Below, in pieces: positions 1-10,407 of a stretch of 64,000 bases of DNA. The stretch is from Prado023 sp963736425 (GTDB lineage: Bacteria > Actinomycetota > Actinomycetes > S36-B12 > CAIYMF01). The translations under genes were made by a program, and so were the position numbers. The stretch spans positions 1 to 64,000 of the forward strand of contig CAVTOX010000001.1 of NCBI GenBank assembly GCA_963736425.1. The letters are read 5' to 3'. A model generated the notes under the pieces. The model did not search any database and was not told where the DNA came from. It was given only the letters and a program-made list of their open reading frames with translations. Within the stretch, counting starts at the first letter, position 1, and every line of letters starts with the position of its first letter.

Positions 1-498
1 CGCAGGACCACCAGCCCCCGGTCGACGGTGGTGGCAGGGTCGTCGGCGACGGCGGCGAGGTCATGGGCGTGGGAGGTGACCACGATCGCGCGGGTGTGCG
101 CCGTGGGTGGCGACCCGCTGACCTGCACGCGGACGCGGACGGCCCACCGGACCTGCACCAGTGCCGCGGCGACTGTGCCGAGACCGTCGACGGGGACGTC
201 CAGCGTGAACGGCCGTGTCAGGGTGCCTCCCCGCCCGCAACGGGCCCGAGCAGGGGATGCCCCGTGCGGCGAGGACCTCGGTGGCGCGTGCGGGAACACT
301 CATCGCACCGCCGTAGAGGTTGCCCTGGCGGTAGACATACGTGGTCGTCCTGGTCAGGGCCACGTCGCAGCCCACCAGGTTGAGGTCGGCGCCTGCCTCG
401 GCCAGCACCGTACCGGTCAGGGTCGCGCCCTCGGTGACCTCCTCGAGGGGGAGGTCGACGCTCAGGGCGATCTCGGCGTCCGTGGCGGGGATGAACAC
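1..498 (-). CDS. Arrestin-like / Spo0M-family protein, 3' end off the window
   Basis: A beta-rich, arrestin-like protein resembling the Spo0M (sporulation-control) family, cytoplasmic and of poorly known role. The start is a GTG at 498-496, preceded by AAGGAG five bases upstream, and the first residues read VFIPATDAEIALS. A clean beta-strand pattern continues to about residue 90. Near position 230 the reading frame shifts and resumes as GTLTRPFTLDVPVDGLG, continuing without a stop to the window edge. The frameshift is probably a sequence error. Assignment to Spo0M rests on general pattern only and no catalytic residues are expected. The gene diverges from the kimA-like gene at 630. Confidence 0.6.
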
Positions 499-629
499 GT
501 CTGCTCCTTGCTGCTCGCCCCATGTTCTCGCGTCCCCGGCCGACCGCAACCCGACGCCCGGCTCCGGCGGCGTCAAGGCCGCATCAAGGATGCCAGCGGG
601 GACCTCGGATGCAGGGGCACCGTTGAAGC

Positions 630-2559
630 ATGCTCACCACAGCGAAGCGCGTCGTCGTCGGTCGTCCGTTGGATTCCGAGGCAGCCGGGCACGCCACCCT
701 GCCCAAGCGGCTCGCCCTGCCCGATCTTCTGCTCGGACCCCCTGTCCTCGGTGGCGTATGCGACCCAGGAGATCCTGCCTGGTCCTGGCCATCGGCGGTG
801 CCGCGGCGCTGACCCTCACCCCCTGGGTGGGGTTGGCGGTCGTGTTCCTGCTGGTGGTGGTCGTCGCGTCGTACTCCAAGACGGTGTACGCCTACCCGGG
901 CGGGGGTGGGGCGTACGCGGTGAGCAAGGAGAACCTGGGCCAGACCCCGGCCCTGGTCGCGGCCTCGGCCCTGATCGTGGACTACATCCTGACGGTGTCG
1001 GTCTCGGTGACCTCGGGGGTCTCGAACCTGGTGTCCGCCTTCCCGGACCTCGCACCGCACACCCTGACGATCTGCGTCGGGATCGTGGTGCTGTTGACGG
1101 CGGTGAACCTGCGCGGGCTGCGTGAGTCCGGGCGGGCGTTCGCCGCCCCCACCTACGCGTTCATCGCGGTGGTGCTGACGATGCTCGGGCTCGGCCTGTA
1201 CAAGATCCTGTTCGGTGACGGGGTGACGGCCGAGAGCGCCGGCTACACCGTGCACGGGGCGGACCTGACCAGTGCGGCCATGGTGTACCTGGTGCTGCGC
1301 GCGTTCGCCTCGGGTTGCACCGCGCTGACCGGCGTGGAGGCGATCAGCAACGGGGTGCCGTTCTTCCGCAAGCCCCGGTCGCGCAACGCGGCCGTGACCC
1401 TGGTGGTGATGGGCGCCCTGGCGATCACGATGTTCTACGGCGTGACCCTGCTGGCCACCTCGGCGGGCGTCAAGTACGCCGAGTACCCGGCCGAGCTCGG
1501 GCTGCCCGCGGACTACGTCCAGCAGACGGTCATCGCCCAGTTGGGCACGGCGGTGTTCGGCGCCGGCTCGTTCGGGTTCTACTTCCTGCAGATCGCCACC
1601 ATGCTGGTGCTGGTCCTGGCAGCCAACACCGCGTACAACGCGTTCCCGCAGATGGCCTCGGTCCTGGGTCGCGACGGCTTCCTGCCGCGCCAGCTCGGCC
1701 GCCGCGGAGACCGGCTGGTCTTCAGCAACGGGATCATCCTGCTGGCGGCCTTCGCGGCGCTGCTGATCGTGGCGTTCGACGCGTCGGTGACCCGGCTGGT
1801 GCAGCTCTACATCCTCGGGGTGTTCCTGTCGTTCACCCTGTCGCAGTTCGGCATGGTCCGGCACTGGACCGCGAGCTGCGTACGGCCACGACTGGTCGTC
1901 GGAGCCTGCAGGCCTCGCGCGTCGATCAACTTCGTCGGGGCCATCGGTGACCTCGCTGGTGCTGGTGATCGTCATCTTCACCAAGTTCAGCCACGGCGCG
2001 TGGATCGTGATGGTCGCGATCCCCGTGTTCGTGGGCCTCATGCTGGGCATCAAGCGCCACTACGAGATGGCCGACCTGCGGCTGTCCCCGCCCGAGGGAG
2101 GCGTGCGGCTGCCCAGCCGGGTGCACGCCGTGGTGCTGATCAGCCGGCTGAACGCACCGGCCCTGCAGGCACTTGCGTACGCGCGGGCCACTCGCCCCAG
2201 CACCGTCGTGGGCCTGCATGTCGAGCTCGATCCGGACCTCACCGTGCGGCTGGAGAAGGAGTGGTTGGACCGGCAGATCCCAGTCCCGCTGACTGTTGTG
2301 GCCTCGCCCTACCGCGACGTGACCGGCCCCGTCCTGGACTACGTCCGCAACGTCCGGCGGGAGAGCCAGCGCGACATCGTGGCGGTGTTCGTCCCCGAGT
2401 ACGTGGTGCGGCACTGGTGGGAGCATGTGCTGCACAACCAGTCCGCACTGCGGCTCAAGACCCGCCTGCTGTTCCTCCCGGGCGTTATCGTGATCGAGCG
2501 TGCCCCTGATCCTCGACGCGGTGGACCAACCCGACCGCATGGTCGACATGCGCGCATGA
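630..2559 (+). CDS. kimA: KimA-type APC-superfamily potassium importer (frameshifted)
   Basis: Inner-membrane transporter of the amino acid-polyamine-organocation superfamily. It strongly resembles KimA, the high-affinity K+/H+ symporter of Bacillus: the N-terminus reads KRVVVGRPLDSEAAG, followed by SDPLSSVAYATQEIL, AYPGGGGAYAVSKENLG and VDYILTVSVSV. About twelve membrane segments are followed by a roughly 150-residue soluble C-terminal domain with a Rossmann-like pattern (RVHAVVLISRLN), as in KimA. Start ATG 630. Frameshifts lie near 725, 775, 1868, 1920, 1947 and 2505; reconstructed, the protein ends MVDMRA at TGA 2557-2559. The stop overlaps the ATG of the kinase gene, so the two are coupled. 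The KdpDE-like neighbours support potassium as the substrate. Amino-acid transport is the alternative. Confidence 0.8.
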
Positions 2560-3903
2560 GCCCAGGTTCGGCCGACCAGCGCGACGGCGAGGTGGCGCCG
2601 CCGCCCGCTGGTCGTCGGCCTGGCCATCCTGGCGATCGTGACCACGATCGCCGTGGCCACCGCAGTCCGTCCGGTGGGGCTGGCGGAGGTCCTGCTCCTC
2701 GTCCTGGTCGGGGTCGTGGTCGTCTCGCTGTTCGCCGGCCGCGCGGTGACCGCCGCCACCGCTGTCGGGGCGCTCCTTGCGGTCAACTGGTTCCTGGTCC
2801 CGCCCTATGGGACCTTCCAGATCCAGGCCCAGGAGAACTGGGTCTACCTGGCGGTGTTCCTCCTTCTGGCGGTCGGTGTCAGCACCCTTGTCGAGGTGGT
2901 GCTGGACTCAGAGCGGGCCACAGCGGCGGCAACCGCCCGTGAGGCGGTCATGGCCGAGGTGCTGCGACCGGATTCGGCCTCGGCCCCCGACTCGCTGCGC
3001 GCGTTCCGCTCCGCCCTGGACCTCGACGACGCCGTGCTGCTCGCGCCGGCCACGGGCGAGGTCCTGCTGAGCAGCGCCCGCGACGAGGCCAACCGGCAGC
3101 CCTTGGACTCGGTGATCGACGTGGAGGTCGCCCCCGGGTTCCGTGTGGTCGGCCACGGAGCGGAGATCATCGGGGTGAACCGTGAGTTCGCCGACACCCT
3201 GGCGACCGCCGTCGTCCGCGCGTGGGAGAGCCAGGAGCTGGTGGCCGAGCAGGAGCGGTCCGCGCGGCTGGCGGAGATCGATCGTGCCCGCGCAACGCTC
3301 CTGGCCAGTGTCGGCCATGACCTGCGCACCCCTCTGGCGGGGATGCGCGTCTCAGCCGATGCGCTGCTGATGACCGAGGGGACGCTCAGCGAGGCGGATC
3401 GGGCTGAGCTGATCGACGGCCTGCGCCAGTCGGCGATCAGGCTCGACGAGGTCCTCGGTGCGCTGCTGGACTCCTCGCGGATCGAGGCCGGCGTGCTGCA
3501 GGTGGACAAGCTCCCGGTCGACCTCGCGGAGGTGGCTGTCCGAGCCGTGGCTGTGTGGGCCGCTCCCCGGATCAGCCTGATCCCGGCGCCGCGCCCGGTT
3601 GTCGCCGTCACGGATGCGGTCCTGCTCGAACGCATCCTCGCCAACCTGGTCGCCAACGCCCTGACGCACACGCCGCAGGACTCGCCGGTCGAGGTCGTCG
3701 TCGCCCGGGCGGATCACGGTGCGTGGGTGGCGGTGATCGATCACGGACCGGGCCTGGACGCCGACTCGGCCGACGTGGGGCGCAGCCGGCACGGGATGGG
3801 GCTGCTCATCGTCGACCGCCTGGCCGAGCTCATAGGCGCGGACACCACCTATGACCAGACGCCGGGTGGTGGGCTCACGGCCACGGTGCGGGTGCCCTCG
3901 TGA
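2556..3903 (+). CDS. KdpD-like sensor histidine kinase, short form
   Basis: Membrane histidine kinase related to the C-terminal half of KdpD. Order: hydrophobic DUF4118-type segment with three to four helices (PLVVGLAILAIV, EVLLLVLVGVVVV, WVYLAVFLLLAVGV), a GAF-like region, HisKA with the phospho-acceptor His in SVGHDLRTPL, and HATPase with N (ILANLVANALTH) and G boxes (DHGPGLD, GMGLLIVDRL). The large N-terminal KdpD osmosensing and universal-stress domains are absent, giving about 448 residues instead of nearly 900. The preferred start is ATG 2556, overlapping the transporter stop, with a frameshift near 2590; a shift-free alternative is GTG 2638, which would cut into the first helix. It presumably phosphorylates the next gene product in response to K+ or turgor. 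Confidence 0.83.
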
Positions 3904-4571
3904 GGATCCTGCTGGTCGAGGACGATCACGCCGTGCGCCGCTCCCTGGCCATCGCCCTGCGGGCACAGGGCTTCACGGTCTTCGACGTCCCGGATGCGCA
4001 CGGCGCACGTCGGGCCGTCGGATCGATGCGGTATGACGTGATCCTGCTGGACCTCGGCCTGCCCGACGAGGACGGGATCCGGCTCCTGCCGGACCTGCGG
4101 ACGCATCACGACGGCCCGATCGTCGTGCTGTCCGCCCGGCGCGACCAGTCGGACAAGGTGGCCGCGCTCGACGCGGGGGCCGACGACTACATGACCAAGC
4201 CCTTCGGCCTCCCCGAGCTCCTCGCCCGGATCCGTGCCGTCGGCCGACGATCCGGGGTGGGGGACCTGGTCCGGACGCCGCTCTTCACCGTCGACCTGGC
4301 GCGCCAGGAGGTGACCGACAGCCATGGGCAGGTCGTGGTGCTCACGGCCCTGGAGTGGGCGGTCCTGGAGGTTCTGGCCCGTGCTGACGGTGCGCCGGTC
4401 ACCCCGGAGGACCTGCTGGCCCTGGTGTGGGGCGAGGAGGAGCCCCTCCACCGCAACTACGTGCGCGTCTACATCAACACATTGCGGCGCAAGCTGGAGT
4501 CGACCCCGTCCGAGCCGGTCTGCCTGCTCAGCCAACCCGGGCGGGGGTACTGGCTGCGGATCTCCGAGTGA
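3900..4571 (+). CDS. kdpE: KdpE-like OmpR-family response regulator
   Basis: Response regulator of 223 residues. The N-terminal receiver has the acidic pair in LLVEDDH, phospho-acceptor Asp51 in LLDLGLPDEDG and Lys100 in DDYMTKPFG. The C-terminal winged helix is of OmpR type (ALEWAVLEVLAR, NYVRVYINTLRRKLE, PGRGYWLRI) and matches KdpE in layout. It starts at GTG 3900, which overlaps the kinase stop (GTGA), so both are translated together. It likely controls the upstream transporter gene and possibly other K+ genes; no operator could be identified. The reading frame is intact. Confidence 0.88.
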   Translation: MRILLVEDDHAVRRSLAIALRAQGFTVFDVPDAHGARRAVGSMRYDVILLDLGLPDEDGIRLLPDLRTHHDGPIVVLSARRDQSDKVAALDAGADDYMTKPFGLPELLARIRAVGRRSGVGDLVRTPLFTVDLARQEVTDSHGQVVVLTALEWAVLEVLARADGAPVTPEDLLALVWGEEEPLHRNYVRVYINTLRRKLESTPSEPVCLLSQPGRGYWLRISE

Positions 4572-4661
4572 GTCGCGGACCCAGCCGAGGGGCCGGCCGA
4601 GCCCGGGGCTAGGGTCGCTGCCAGATCGCGCAATCGGCCACCCCAGCGAAGGAACCCCCGC

Positions 4662-5352
4662 ATGAATGACCTGGTCAGCTACCAACTCGAGGACGGCGTC
4701 GCCATCCTGACACTGGACAACGGCAAGGTGAACGCCGTCTCCCACGAGGTCATCGAGGCGTTCCACGTGGCGCTGGATCGGGCTGTGGTCGATCAGGCCA
4801 TCGTGATCATCACCGGCACCCCGGGCATGTTCTCCGGCGGCTACGACCTGAAGGTGATGACGTCGGGTCCGCAGAACGCGATCGCCCTGGTCGCCGCAGG
4901 CTCGGGCCTGGCTCGCCGGATGCTCGCGCACCCCTTCCCGATCATCGTCGCGTGCACCGGCCACGCGGTGGCCAAGGGTTCGTTCATCCTGCTCTCGGCC
5001 GACTACCGGGTGGGAATCGACGGGCCGTTCCGCATCGGTCTGAACGAGGTCCAGATCGGCATGACCATGCACCACGTCGGCATCGAGCTGGCACGCAATC
5101 GGCTGCGCAAGTCCTACTTCAACCGCTCGGTGATCAACGCTGAGATGTTCGATCCTCAGGAGGCCGTGAAGGCCGGATTCCTCGACGCAGTCGTCGGCTC
5201 CCGAGGAGCTCATGCCGGCGGCCCTGGCGATGGCCGAGCAGATGAAGAAGCTGAACATGACTGCGCACGCGAACACCAAGGTGAAGGCTCGCAAGGCGCT
5301 CCTCGAGACCCTCGACTGGGCCATCGAGGAGGACAAGCTCCACGCCCTGTAG
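4662..5352 (+). CDS. Enoyl-CoA hydratase/isomerase family protein
   Basis: Crotonase-fold protein of about 229 residues. It contains a core segment GTPGMFSGGYDLKVM, forming the CoA/oxyanion pocket, and a second pocket segment CTGHAVAKGSFILLSADYRVG. The usual catalytic glutamates are not clear, so it may be an isomerase or a hydratase of unusual substrate. ATG 4662 follows GAAGGA. The frame shifts near 5200; the reconstructed tail reads PAALAMAEQMKKLNM and ends EEDKLHAL at TAG 5350-5352. It stands alone, 90 bases after the kdpE-like gene, and probably acts in fatty-acid or acyl-CoA metabolism. Confidence 0.82.
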
Positions 5353-5414
5353 GCAGGCGAGACGGCTCCGGCCACACCCAACAGTTTCGTAATCCGTGCG
5401 ATATGGTCGGTTTC

Positions 5415-6010
5415 ATGAAAGTTGGACCGTCGGCCCTGCTGCCGATCCTGCGCTCGGACACAGTCGGCGAGTTGCTCGCCCAGCTCTTCCTGCATCCCGA
5501 GCAGGGGTTCACGCTGACTGAGCTTGCCACTGACCTCGGCGTCTCCCTGCCCACGGTTGCGCGGGAGGTCGATCGGATGCTGACCGCCGGCCTCGTGGTG
5601 CAGGAGCGGGTGGGCCGTGCCCGGAGGGTTTCGGTCAACCGTGAGTCCGACCTGTTCCTGCCACTGCAGCGAGATCATCTCGCTCACCTACGGTCCACGA
5701 CCGGTGCTGGAGGAACTGCTCGCTGGGGTCGCGGGGGTGGAGGGCGCGATGATCTACGGATCCTGGGCCGCCCGATACCTGGGTGAGGAAGGGGCTCAAC
5801 CCAATGATGTCGATGTCCTGGTCCTCGGCTCCCCGGACCCCGATGACCTGTTCGACATCGCCGAAGTGGCTCGCCTCACAGTTGAAGCGGGACGTGACCA
5901 TCCGGGCGATCCCGTCGGGTGTGTGGGACCGGGCCGATCCCACCGATCCGTTCCTGCGACATGTGAAGTCCCGACCGCTGGTCCGGCTCTCTCTCGGTGC
6001 GCGATCATGA
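5415..6010 (+). CDS. Winged-helix + nucleotidyltransferase (MNT) protein, likely antitoxin
   Basis: Two-domain protein. Residues 1 to 80 form a MarR/ArsR-like winged helix (TLTELATDLGVSLPTVAREVDRML). The rest is a minimal nucleotidyltransferase with the pol-beta signature GSWAARYLG followed by NDVDVLVLG, giving the GSxAxR and DxD metal-binding residues. Frameshifts lie near 5670 and 5878; reconstruction gives RDVTIRAIPSGVWDRADP and a stop at 6008-6010. An alternative ATG lies at 5403. The stop overlaps the ATG of the HEPN gene. The layout fits an MNT/HEPN toxin-antitoxin pair in which the antitoxin also binds DNA and so could repress its own promoter; an orphan regulator is the alternative. 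Confidence 0.75.
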
Positions 6011-6472
6011 CGTGGCCCAAGGGCTCGGACATGGTCACGCGGCTGATCGATGCCGGCCATTGGAGCGGGCCACCGCCTCCGCACGGCCAAGCCCGCCTGA
6101 TGCTTGACGATGCCCGACGGCATCTCAGATCAGCTCGGGCGATCGCCGAGAGCGATGCGCTGGGGGCGTACGTGCTCACCTACGACGCTGCCAGGAAGGC
6201 GATCGCCGGAATCCTCGAAGCTCAGGGGCTGCGGGCCACCACCCGGGGCGGGCACGTCGTCCTCTACGACGCCGCCATGGCCCAGTTCGATCCGCCGTTG
6301 GGACCCCTGATCCGCCCGTTCAACCGCATGCGGGCGCGTCGGAACCAGGTGGAGTACGCCTCGTCGGAGAATCCCGAGGTCACGACCCGAGGAAGTGCTC
6401 GGCGATATGGAGAAGGCAGCCGCCCTGATCGACATGGCGGAACGCGTGCTGCCTGAACTCGACGCCTTCTGA
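6007..6472 (+). CDS. HEPN-domain protein (SAV_6107-like), likely toxin partner
   Basis: Small all-helical protein of about 155 residues with the HEPN pattern: ARLMLDDARRHLRSARAI, YDAARKAIAGILEAQGL and MRARRNQVEYAS. The usual RNase motif R-x4-6-H is not present; the conserved position reads RRNQVEY, as in the SAV_6107-type HEPN proteins, so nuclease activity is uncertain. ATG 6007 overlaps the stop of the nucleotidyltransferase gene. The frame shifts near 6385 and the reconstructed C-terminus reads EEVLGDMEKAAALIDMA, ending at TGA 6470-6472. The two proteins probably form a complex. Confidence 0.75.
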
Positions 6473-6516
6473 AGGCGAGTGTTCCAAGCCGATCCGGCGG
6501 AACGTTGCCTTGCCCC

Positions 6517-6955
6517 TCAGCTCGGGTGGCTGCGGCTCGAACGCCACGCTGCCCAGGCGCCGGTGGACCACAGGGCCCATGCGATCAGCAGCGGGCTGGA
6601 AGAACAGCCGGATCAGGCGCGCCTGGTCGGTGTCCAGGCCGAAGGCGTCGGTGCCCGTGACGTACTGCGAGATGTTGCCCGGGAACACCGCGACGAAGAA
6701 CGCGGCGACGATCCAGCCGATCGGGACCCGGTACCGGGGCAGGGCGATGAGCGCCAGCCCGAGGACGATCTCGACGATCCCTGACGCAACGACGACGAGG
6801 TCCGGGTCGAGTGGTACCCACGTGGGAACCTGCGCCTGGAACTCCTCACGTTGCCGGGTGAGGTGTCCGATGCCGGCGAACAGCAGGAATCCGCCGAGGA
6901 CGACCCTGGCGATCATCCTCGGCAGCGACGAGGGGGCTGTCGAGGACGAGGGCAC
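6517..6955 (-). CDS. DoxX/MauE-like small membrane protein
   Basis: Integral membrane protein of about 146 residues with four helices: MIARVVLGGFLLFAGIGHL, VASGIVEIVLGLALIAL, GWIVAAFFVAVFPGNIS and, after a frameshift near 6600, LLIAWALWSTGAWAAW. The GHL after helix 1 and PGN in helix 3 are typical of the DoxX-like/MauE group. Function is not established for this subgroup; some members work with thiol oxidation. ATG 6955. It is convergent with the HEPN gene and lies 41 bases downstream of the nitronate monooxygenase gene on the same strand, so may be co-transcribed with it. Confidence 0.72.
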
Positions 6956-6996
6956 AGGGTCTCCTGGGGTTGGGATCGCGCTCGGGGGTCCCCAGT

Positions 6997-7986
6997 CAAA
7001 CAGCAGTGACCTGATCCAGCATCCCGATCAGCCGCCCGCGAATGATCTCCTCGCGCCTCGGCCATGATCCGGTCGATCAGCTCCTGGCAGGTCGGGATGT
7101 CGTGGATGAGACCGGCGACCATGCCGCAGGACCAGGCGCCGGCATCCATGTCACCGTCGATCATGATCCGCGGGTACACCCCGGCGACCTGCTCGATGAT
7201 GTCCTCGAAGGCCAGGTTCGCGCCGAGCTCCTTCTCCTTGGCGAGCAGCTGCTCGACCGCGTCGTTGACCATGACGCGCTCGGTGTTGCGCAGCGGGCGC
7301 ATGACCAGCCGGGTGTCGAGCTCGGAGGCCGCCACGATCGCGTCCTTGACGCGCTGGTGGACCGGGGCCTCCTGCGTGGCGATGAACCGCGTGCCCATGT
7401 TGATCCCGTCGGCGCCCATCGCCAGGGACGCGACCAGGCTGCGCCCGTCGGCCTGCCCACCGGAGGCCACGAACGGGATCTCCAGCTCGTCGGCGGCGCG
7501 GGGGAGCAGGATCATGTTCGGCACGTCGTCCTCGCCCGGGTGCCCGCCGCACTCGAAGCCGTCGACGGAGACCGCGTCGCACCCGATGGACTGGGCCTTG
7601 AGCGCGTGGCGAACGGACGTGCACTTGTGGATGACCTTCACGCCCGCGCCCTTGAGGTAGGGCAGGACGGCCTCAGGGTTGCGCCCGGCGGTCTCGACGA
7701 CCGGCACGCCGCCCTCGATGATCGCGCGCACGTAGCCGGGGTAGTCCGGGGACGCGACGGTGGGCAGGAACGTCAGGTTCACGCCGAACGGCTTGTCGGT
7801 CATCTCGCGGCAGCGGGCGATCTCGGCGGCCAGCGCCTCCGGCGTCCGCTGGGTGAGCCCGGTGATGATGCCCAGCCCGCCAGCGTTGGAGACCGCCGCG
7901 GCCAGCTCGGCGAACCCGACGTAGTGCATGCCGCCCTGGATGATCGGGTGCTCGATGCCCAACATCTCCGTGATGCGCGTCCTCAT
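6997..7986 (-). CDS. Nitronate monooxygenase / 2-nitropropane dioxygenase family
   Basis: FMN-dependent TIM-barrel enzyme of about 330 residues. It carries the N-terminal signature TRITEMLGIEHPIIQGGM, GGLGIITG, the FMN-contacting HKCTSVRHA and DGFECGGHPGED with the active-site histidine, then ASGGQADGRSL and GADGINMGTRF. It likely oxidises alkyl nitronates or serves as a related flavin oxidoreductase. Start ATG 7986. A frameshift near 7045 hides the true C-terminus, which reads EEIIRGRLIGMLDQVTAV and stops at 6997-6999. A 148-base gap without recognisable signals separates it from the next gene upstream. Confidence 0.88.
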
Positions 7987-8134
7987 GAGTGCGACCCCTT
8001 CCGCGATGGGCCGGAGACTGGGGCAGCGGGCGCTGCGGGATCCGGGCCTGGGCCCACGCTACCGAGGCCCCGCTGGGCGCCCCACAGCAAGGGGCAGGCA
8101 TCGGCCGAACGTGCGCGGCTGACTCCGGTCAGCA

Positions 8135-8937
8135 CTACTCGGTCTGGGTGATCGTCCTGGCGGCGTCGAGCACGAGCCGGTAGGAATCCGAGGGGACGGC
8201 CAGATCGCCGACGAAGGGGCTGTCGTAGGCGGCGATGAGGACGACGACCATGCCGATGATCGTCGCGAGCAGTCCGACCAGGATCAAGTGCAGGCGGGCG
8301 TCGCCCACGACGAAGAGGTAGGACGAGGCCAGGGAGATGGCAGCGCCCACAAGGACGAACGCCCACATCGCGACCGAGAGGTGCCCTCCGACCGCATCCA
8401 GCCGGAGCCGGCGCAGCTCGACCATGTCGCGGAACGTGTCGAGGGCCTGGGCATGCACGGCCTCCATGCCGGGGGACGTCGGCTCATAGGAGCCGAGCGT
8501 GGACTGGAGGGTCGGTGATCAGCCCCGTGCCGCCCTCGGGGACCTCGCCACGTGCCTGCGCCGGCCAGGCCTCGTCGACGATGAAGGTCGTGTACTCCAG
8601 AAGCCCCTTCTGAAGTTCGTCGCGGACGCCCTCGGGGTAGAGCTGGCTCTCCCGGTAGAGCGTGGCGATGGTCGCCGCCTCCTGCGAGCTCTGCTCGGAG
8701 ATGGCGCTGTGCTGCTCCCAGGTACTTACCGCGACCAGTGCGATGGCCAAGGCGTAGAAGACCAGGATCGCCTGCACCATGGCGCCGCCGTACTCCGCGT
8801 CGTCCTGCCCGATGTTCAGCCGGGGCAGGAGCCACCGGCGGGCGGCGAACAGGCCGAGAGCGGCGAATCCGACGAAGAACGACGATGATGAGGATGGTGA
8901 GCAGCCAGATCGGCAGGCTCAGCACGGCGGTCGACAA
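8135..8937 (-). CDS. DUF4239-type membrane protein
   Basis: Membrane protein of about 266 residues. It has two N-terminal helices (LSLPIWLLTILIIVV and ILVFYALAIALVAVSTW), a long soluble central part (SQEAATIATLYRESQLYP) and two C-terminal helices (WAFVLVGAAISLASSYLF and LILVGLLATIIGMVVVLIA), ending in LAVPSDSYRLVLD. This layout matches DUF4239 proteins, whose function is unknown. The start is a TTG at 8937-8935 with GGAGG five bases upstream. Frameshifts lie near 8880 and 8495. It is followed 99 bases upstream on the same strand by the NlpC/P60 gene. Confidence 0.72.
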
Positions 8938-9036
8938 GGGGGCCTCCGGGCGTCGTCGGGCGATGGAGCGTGCGGGCGGACTCTGTCCGCGGCGCAAAGC
9001 AACCTCTGCCACAAGCGGCGGGCGTGGCGGTGGCAC

Positions 9037-10067
9037 TCACAGGTAGCGGCGCCCGCCGGCGAACTCGCGGGCCCAGATCCCCGTGCGTGATCGACGAGAC
9101 CTGCACCGGCTGACCGGTGCGGGGGGAGTGGATCATGCGGCCGCGGCCGGCGTAGATGCCCACGTGGTGGATCGCCCCGGCCTGTTGCGGAAGAAGACGA
9201 GGTCGCCCTTGCGCAGGTCGCGGACGCGGGTCACCGGCTGCCCGCCGCGAACTGGGGCGTCGCGTCGCGGGGGATCGTGACCCCGAGCTGGGCGTAGATC
9301 GCGTGCGTGAGTCCGGAGCAGTCGAACCCGAAGCCGGATGTTCCGCCCCACAGGTAGGGCAGGCCCAGGAACTTGCGAGCCTCGGCGACCGCGGCGGACC
9401 CGGTCGGCGTGCGCGTTGATGTCCCCGGAGCGATGACCGCCACACGCTTGCCGGACAGCCACAGTGACCGACCGTCAGGTGCTTGCACCTCGACGACTCC
9501 CTCGGCGGAGCTCACGACGGGTAGCCGGGTTCCGTAGGAGAGCCTGATGATCCGGGTCGTGAGTGTGGGGTCTTCGTAGGCCCACGCCGAGCGTCGCGTC
9601 ACCACCGCTTCCTGATCTGGGGCGGCGGTAGTCCCCGTGCTCGGCATCTCCGGCGACGTGGCCGCGAACAGCTGGGCAGTCGGGATCCAACCCGGGTACC
9701 CGTCCGGCGACTTCGGGCTCGGCTGGGCGGGTAGGGCCACCCGCGTCCAGGCCCCCCGCTCCTCCAGCACCTGAACGTGCTGGCCGAACAGCGCCTGGCT
9801 CTCGACCCTGCCGTTGAGCCCGCGTCGACCTGCTGTGGTCAATCCGCCGAGCCACCGCGCGGGGTCCGCAGGGGCACCGATGGCCGGGGCGTCGAGGAGG
9901 CGCGGGGATTCGGGGGAGGCCCAGAGCGTGGCCACCGAGACGGCGATCCGGGATTGGCCCGCCGGCGGGTCCGGGGTCCCGCCCCCGGTTGCGGGCGTTG
10001 CCAGGGAGGCCGCGGCCAGCGCGCTCGTGATCGACGCGAGGATCAGTGTCCGCAGCCCTGAGGTCAT
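9037..10067 (-). CDS. Secreted NlpC/P60 peptidase with SH3-like repeats
   Basis: Exported cell-wall endopeptidase of about 343 residues. The N-terminus is a signal peptide (LILASITSALAAASLA). Two SH3-like segments follow (ALFGQHVQVLEERGAWTRV and GTRLPVVSSAEG). The C-terminal NlpC/P60 domain has the catalytic Cys in FGFDCSGLTHAIY, the His in HHVGIYAG and a polar residue in MIHSPRTG. It would cut peptide crosslinks in peptidoglycan. Frameshifts near 9235, 9190 and 9070 must be bridged; the reconstructed end reads WAREFAGGRRYL at 9037-9039. The dipeptidyl-peptidase VI type is the closest pattern. Confidence 0.85.
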
Positions 10068-10253
10068 GGACGGAACTGTAGGGCGGTTTGTGTCGATTGC
10101 CGCGGAGGTCGAGCACGACGACCCTCAGCAGGGGCTCCGGCCACGAGTGTGCGCCGCCTCACACGAGCCTGGCGTTTCGGGCATGGCTGCACGGGCATGC
10201 AGGGGGTGTTCGGTCCGCGCGCGCGGACCCGGTCCCAGTCACGGAGTTGACCA

Positions 10254-10385
10254 ATGTCCACGCCCCACGCCAACAGCCAGCAGACCGCCCTCGCCGACGT
10301 CGAACAGCGGATCGTCGCCGCGGCCAAGGAGCGCGAGGAGTCGGCCTCCGCCGCAGGGGCTCAGACGCGCACAGATCGCGCGTAG
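10254..10385 (+). CDS. Possible 43-residue helical protein
   Basis: Short reading frame starting ATG 10254 with GGAG eight bases upstream. It reads ALADVEQRIVAAAKEREES, a single amphipathic helix with Ala/Glu-rich composition, and ends at TAG 10383-10385. No family is recognised. It fills the gap between the divergent NlpC gene and the convergent YCII gene. The remaining bases 10068-10253 and 10386-10407 show nothing clear. It may be chance. Confidence 0.3.
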   Translation: MSTPHANSQQTALADVEQRIVAAAKEREESASAAGAQTRTDRA

Positions 10386-10407
10386 GCGCACCTGCGACGC
10401 CCCGGAC

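Noticed and set aside
499..629. c-di-AMP (ydaO) riboswitch before the kimA-like gene
   Set aside because: The 131-base leader shows none of the conserved ydaO core elements I know; only GC-rich sequence.
61..2053. Long antisense reading frames rich in His, Asp, Arg and Gln opposite real genes
   Set aside because: Composition and lack of ribosome sites show that they are shadows of high-GC genes; the same holds for the long frames opposite the pyrophosphatase and the DHA2 exporter.
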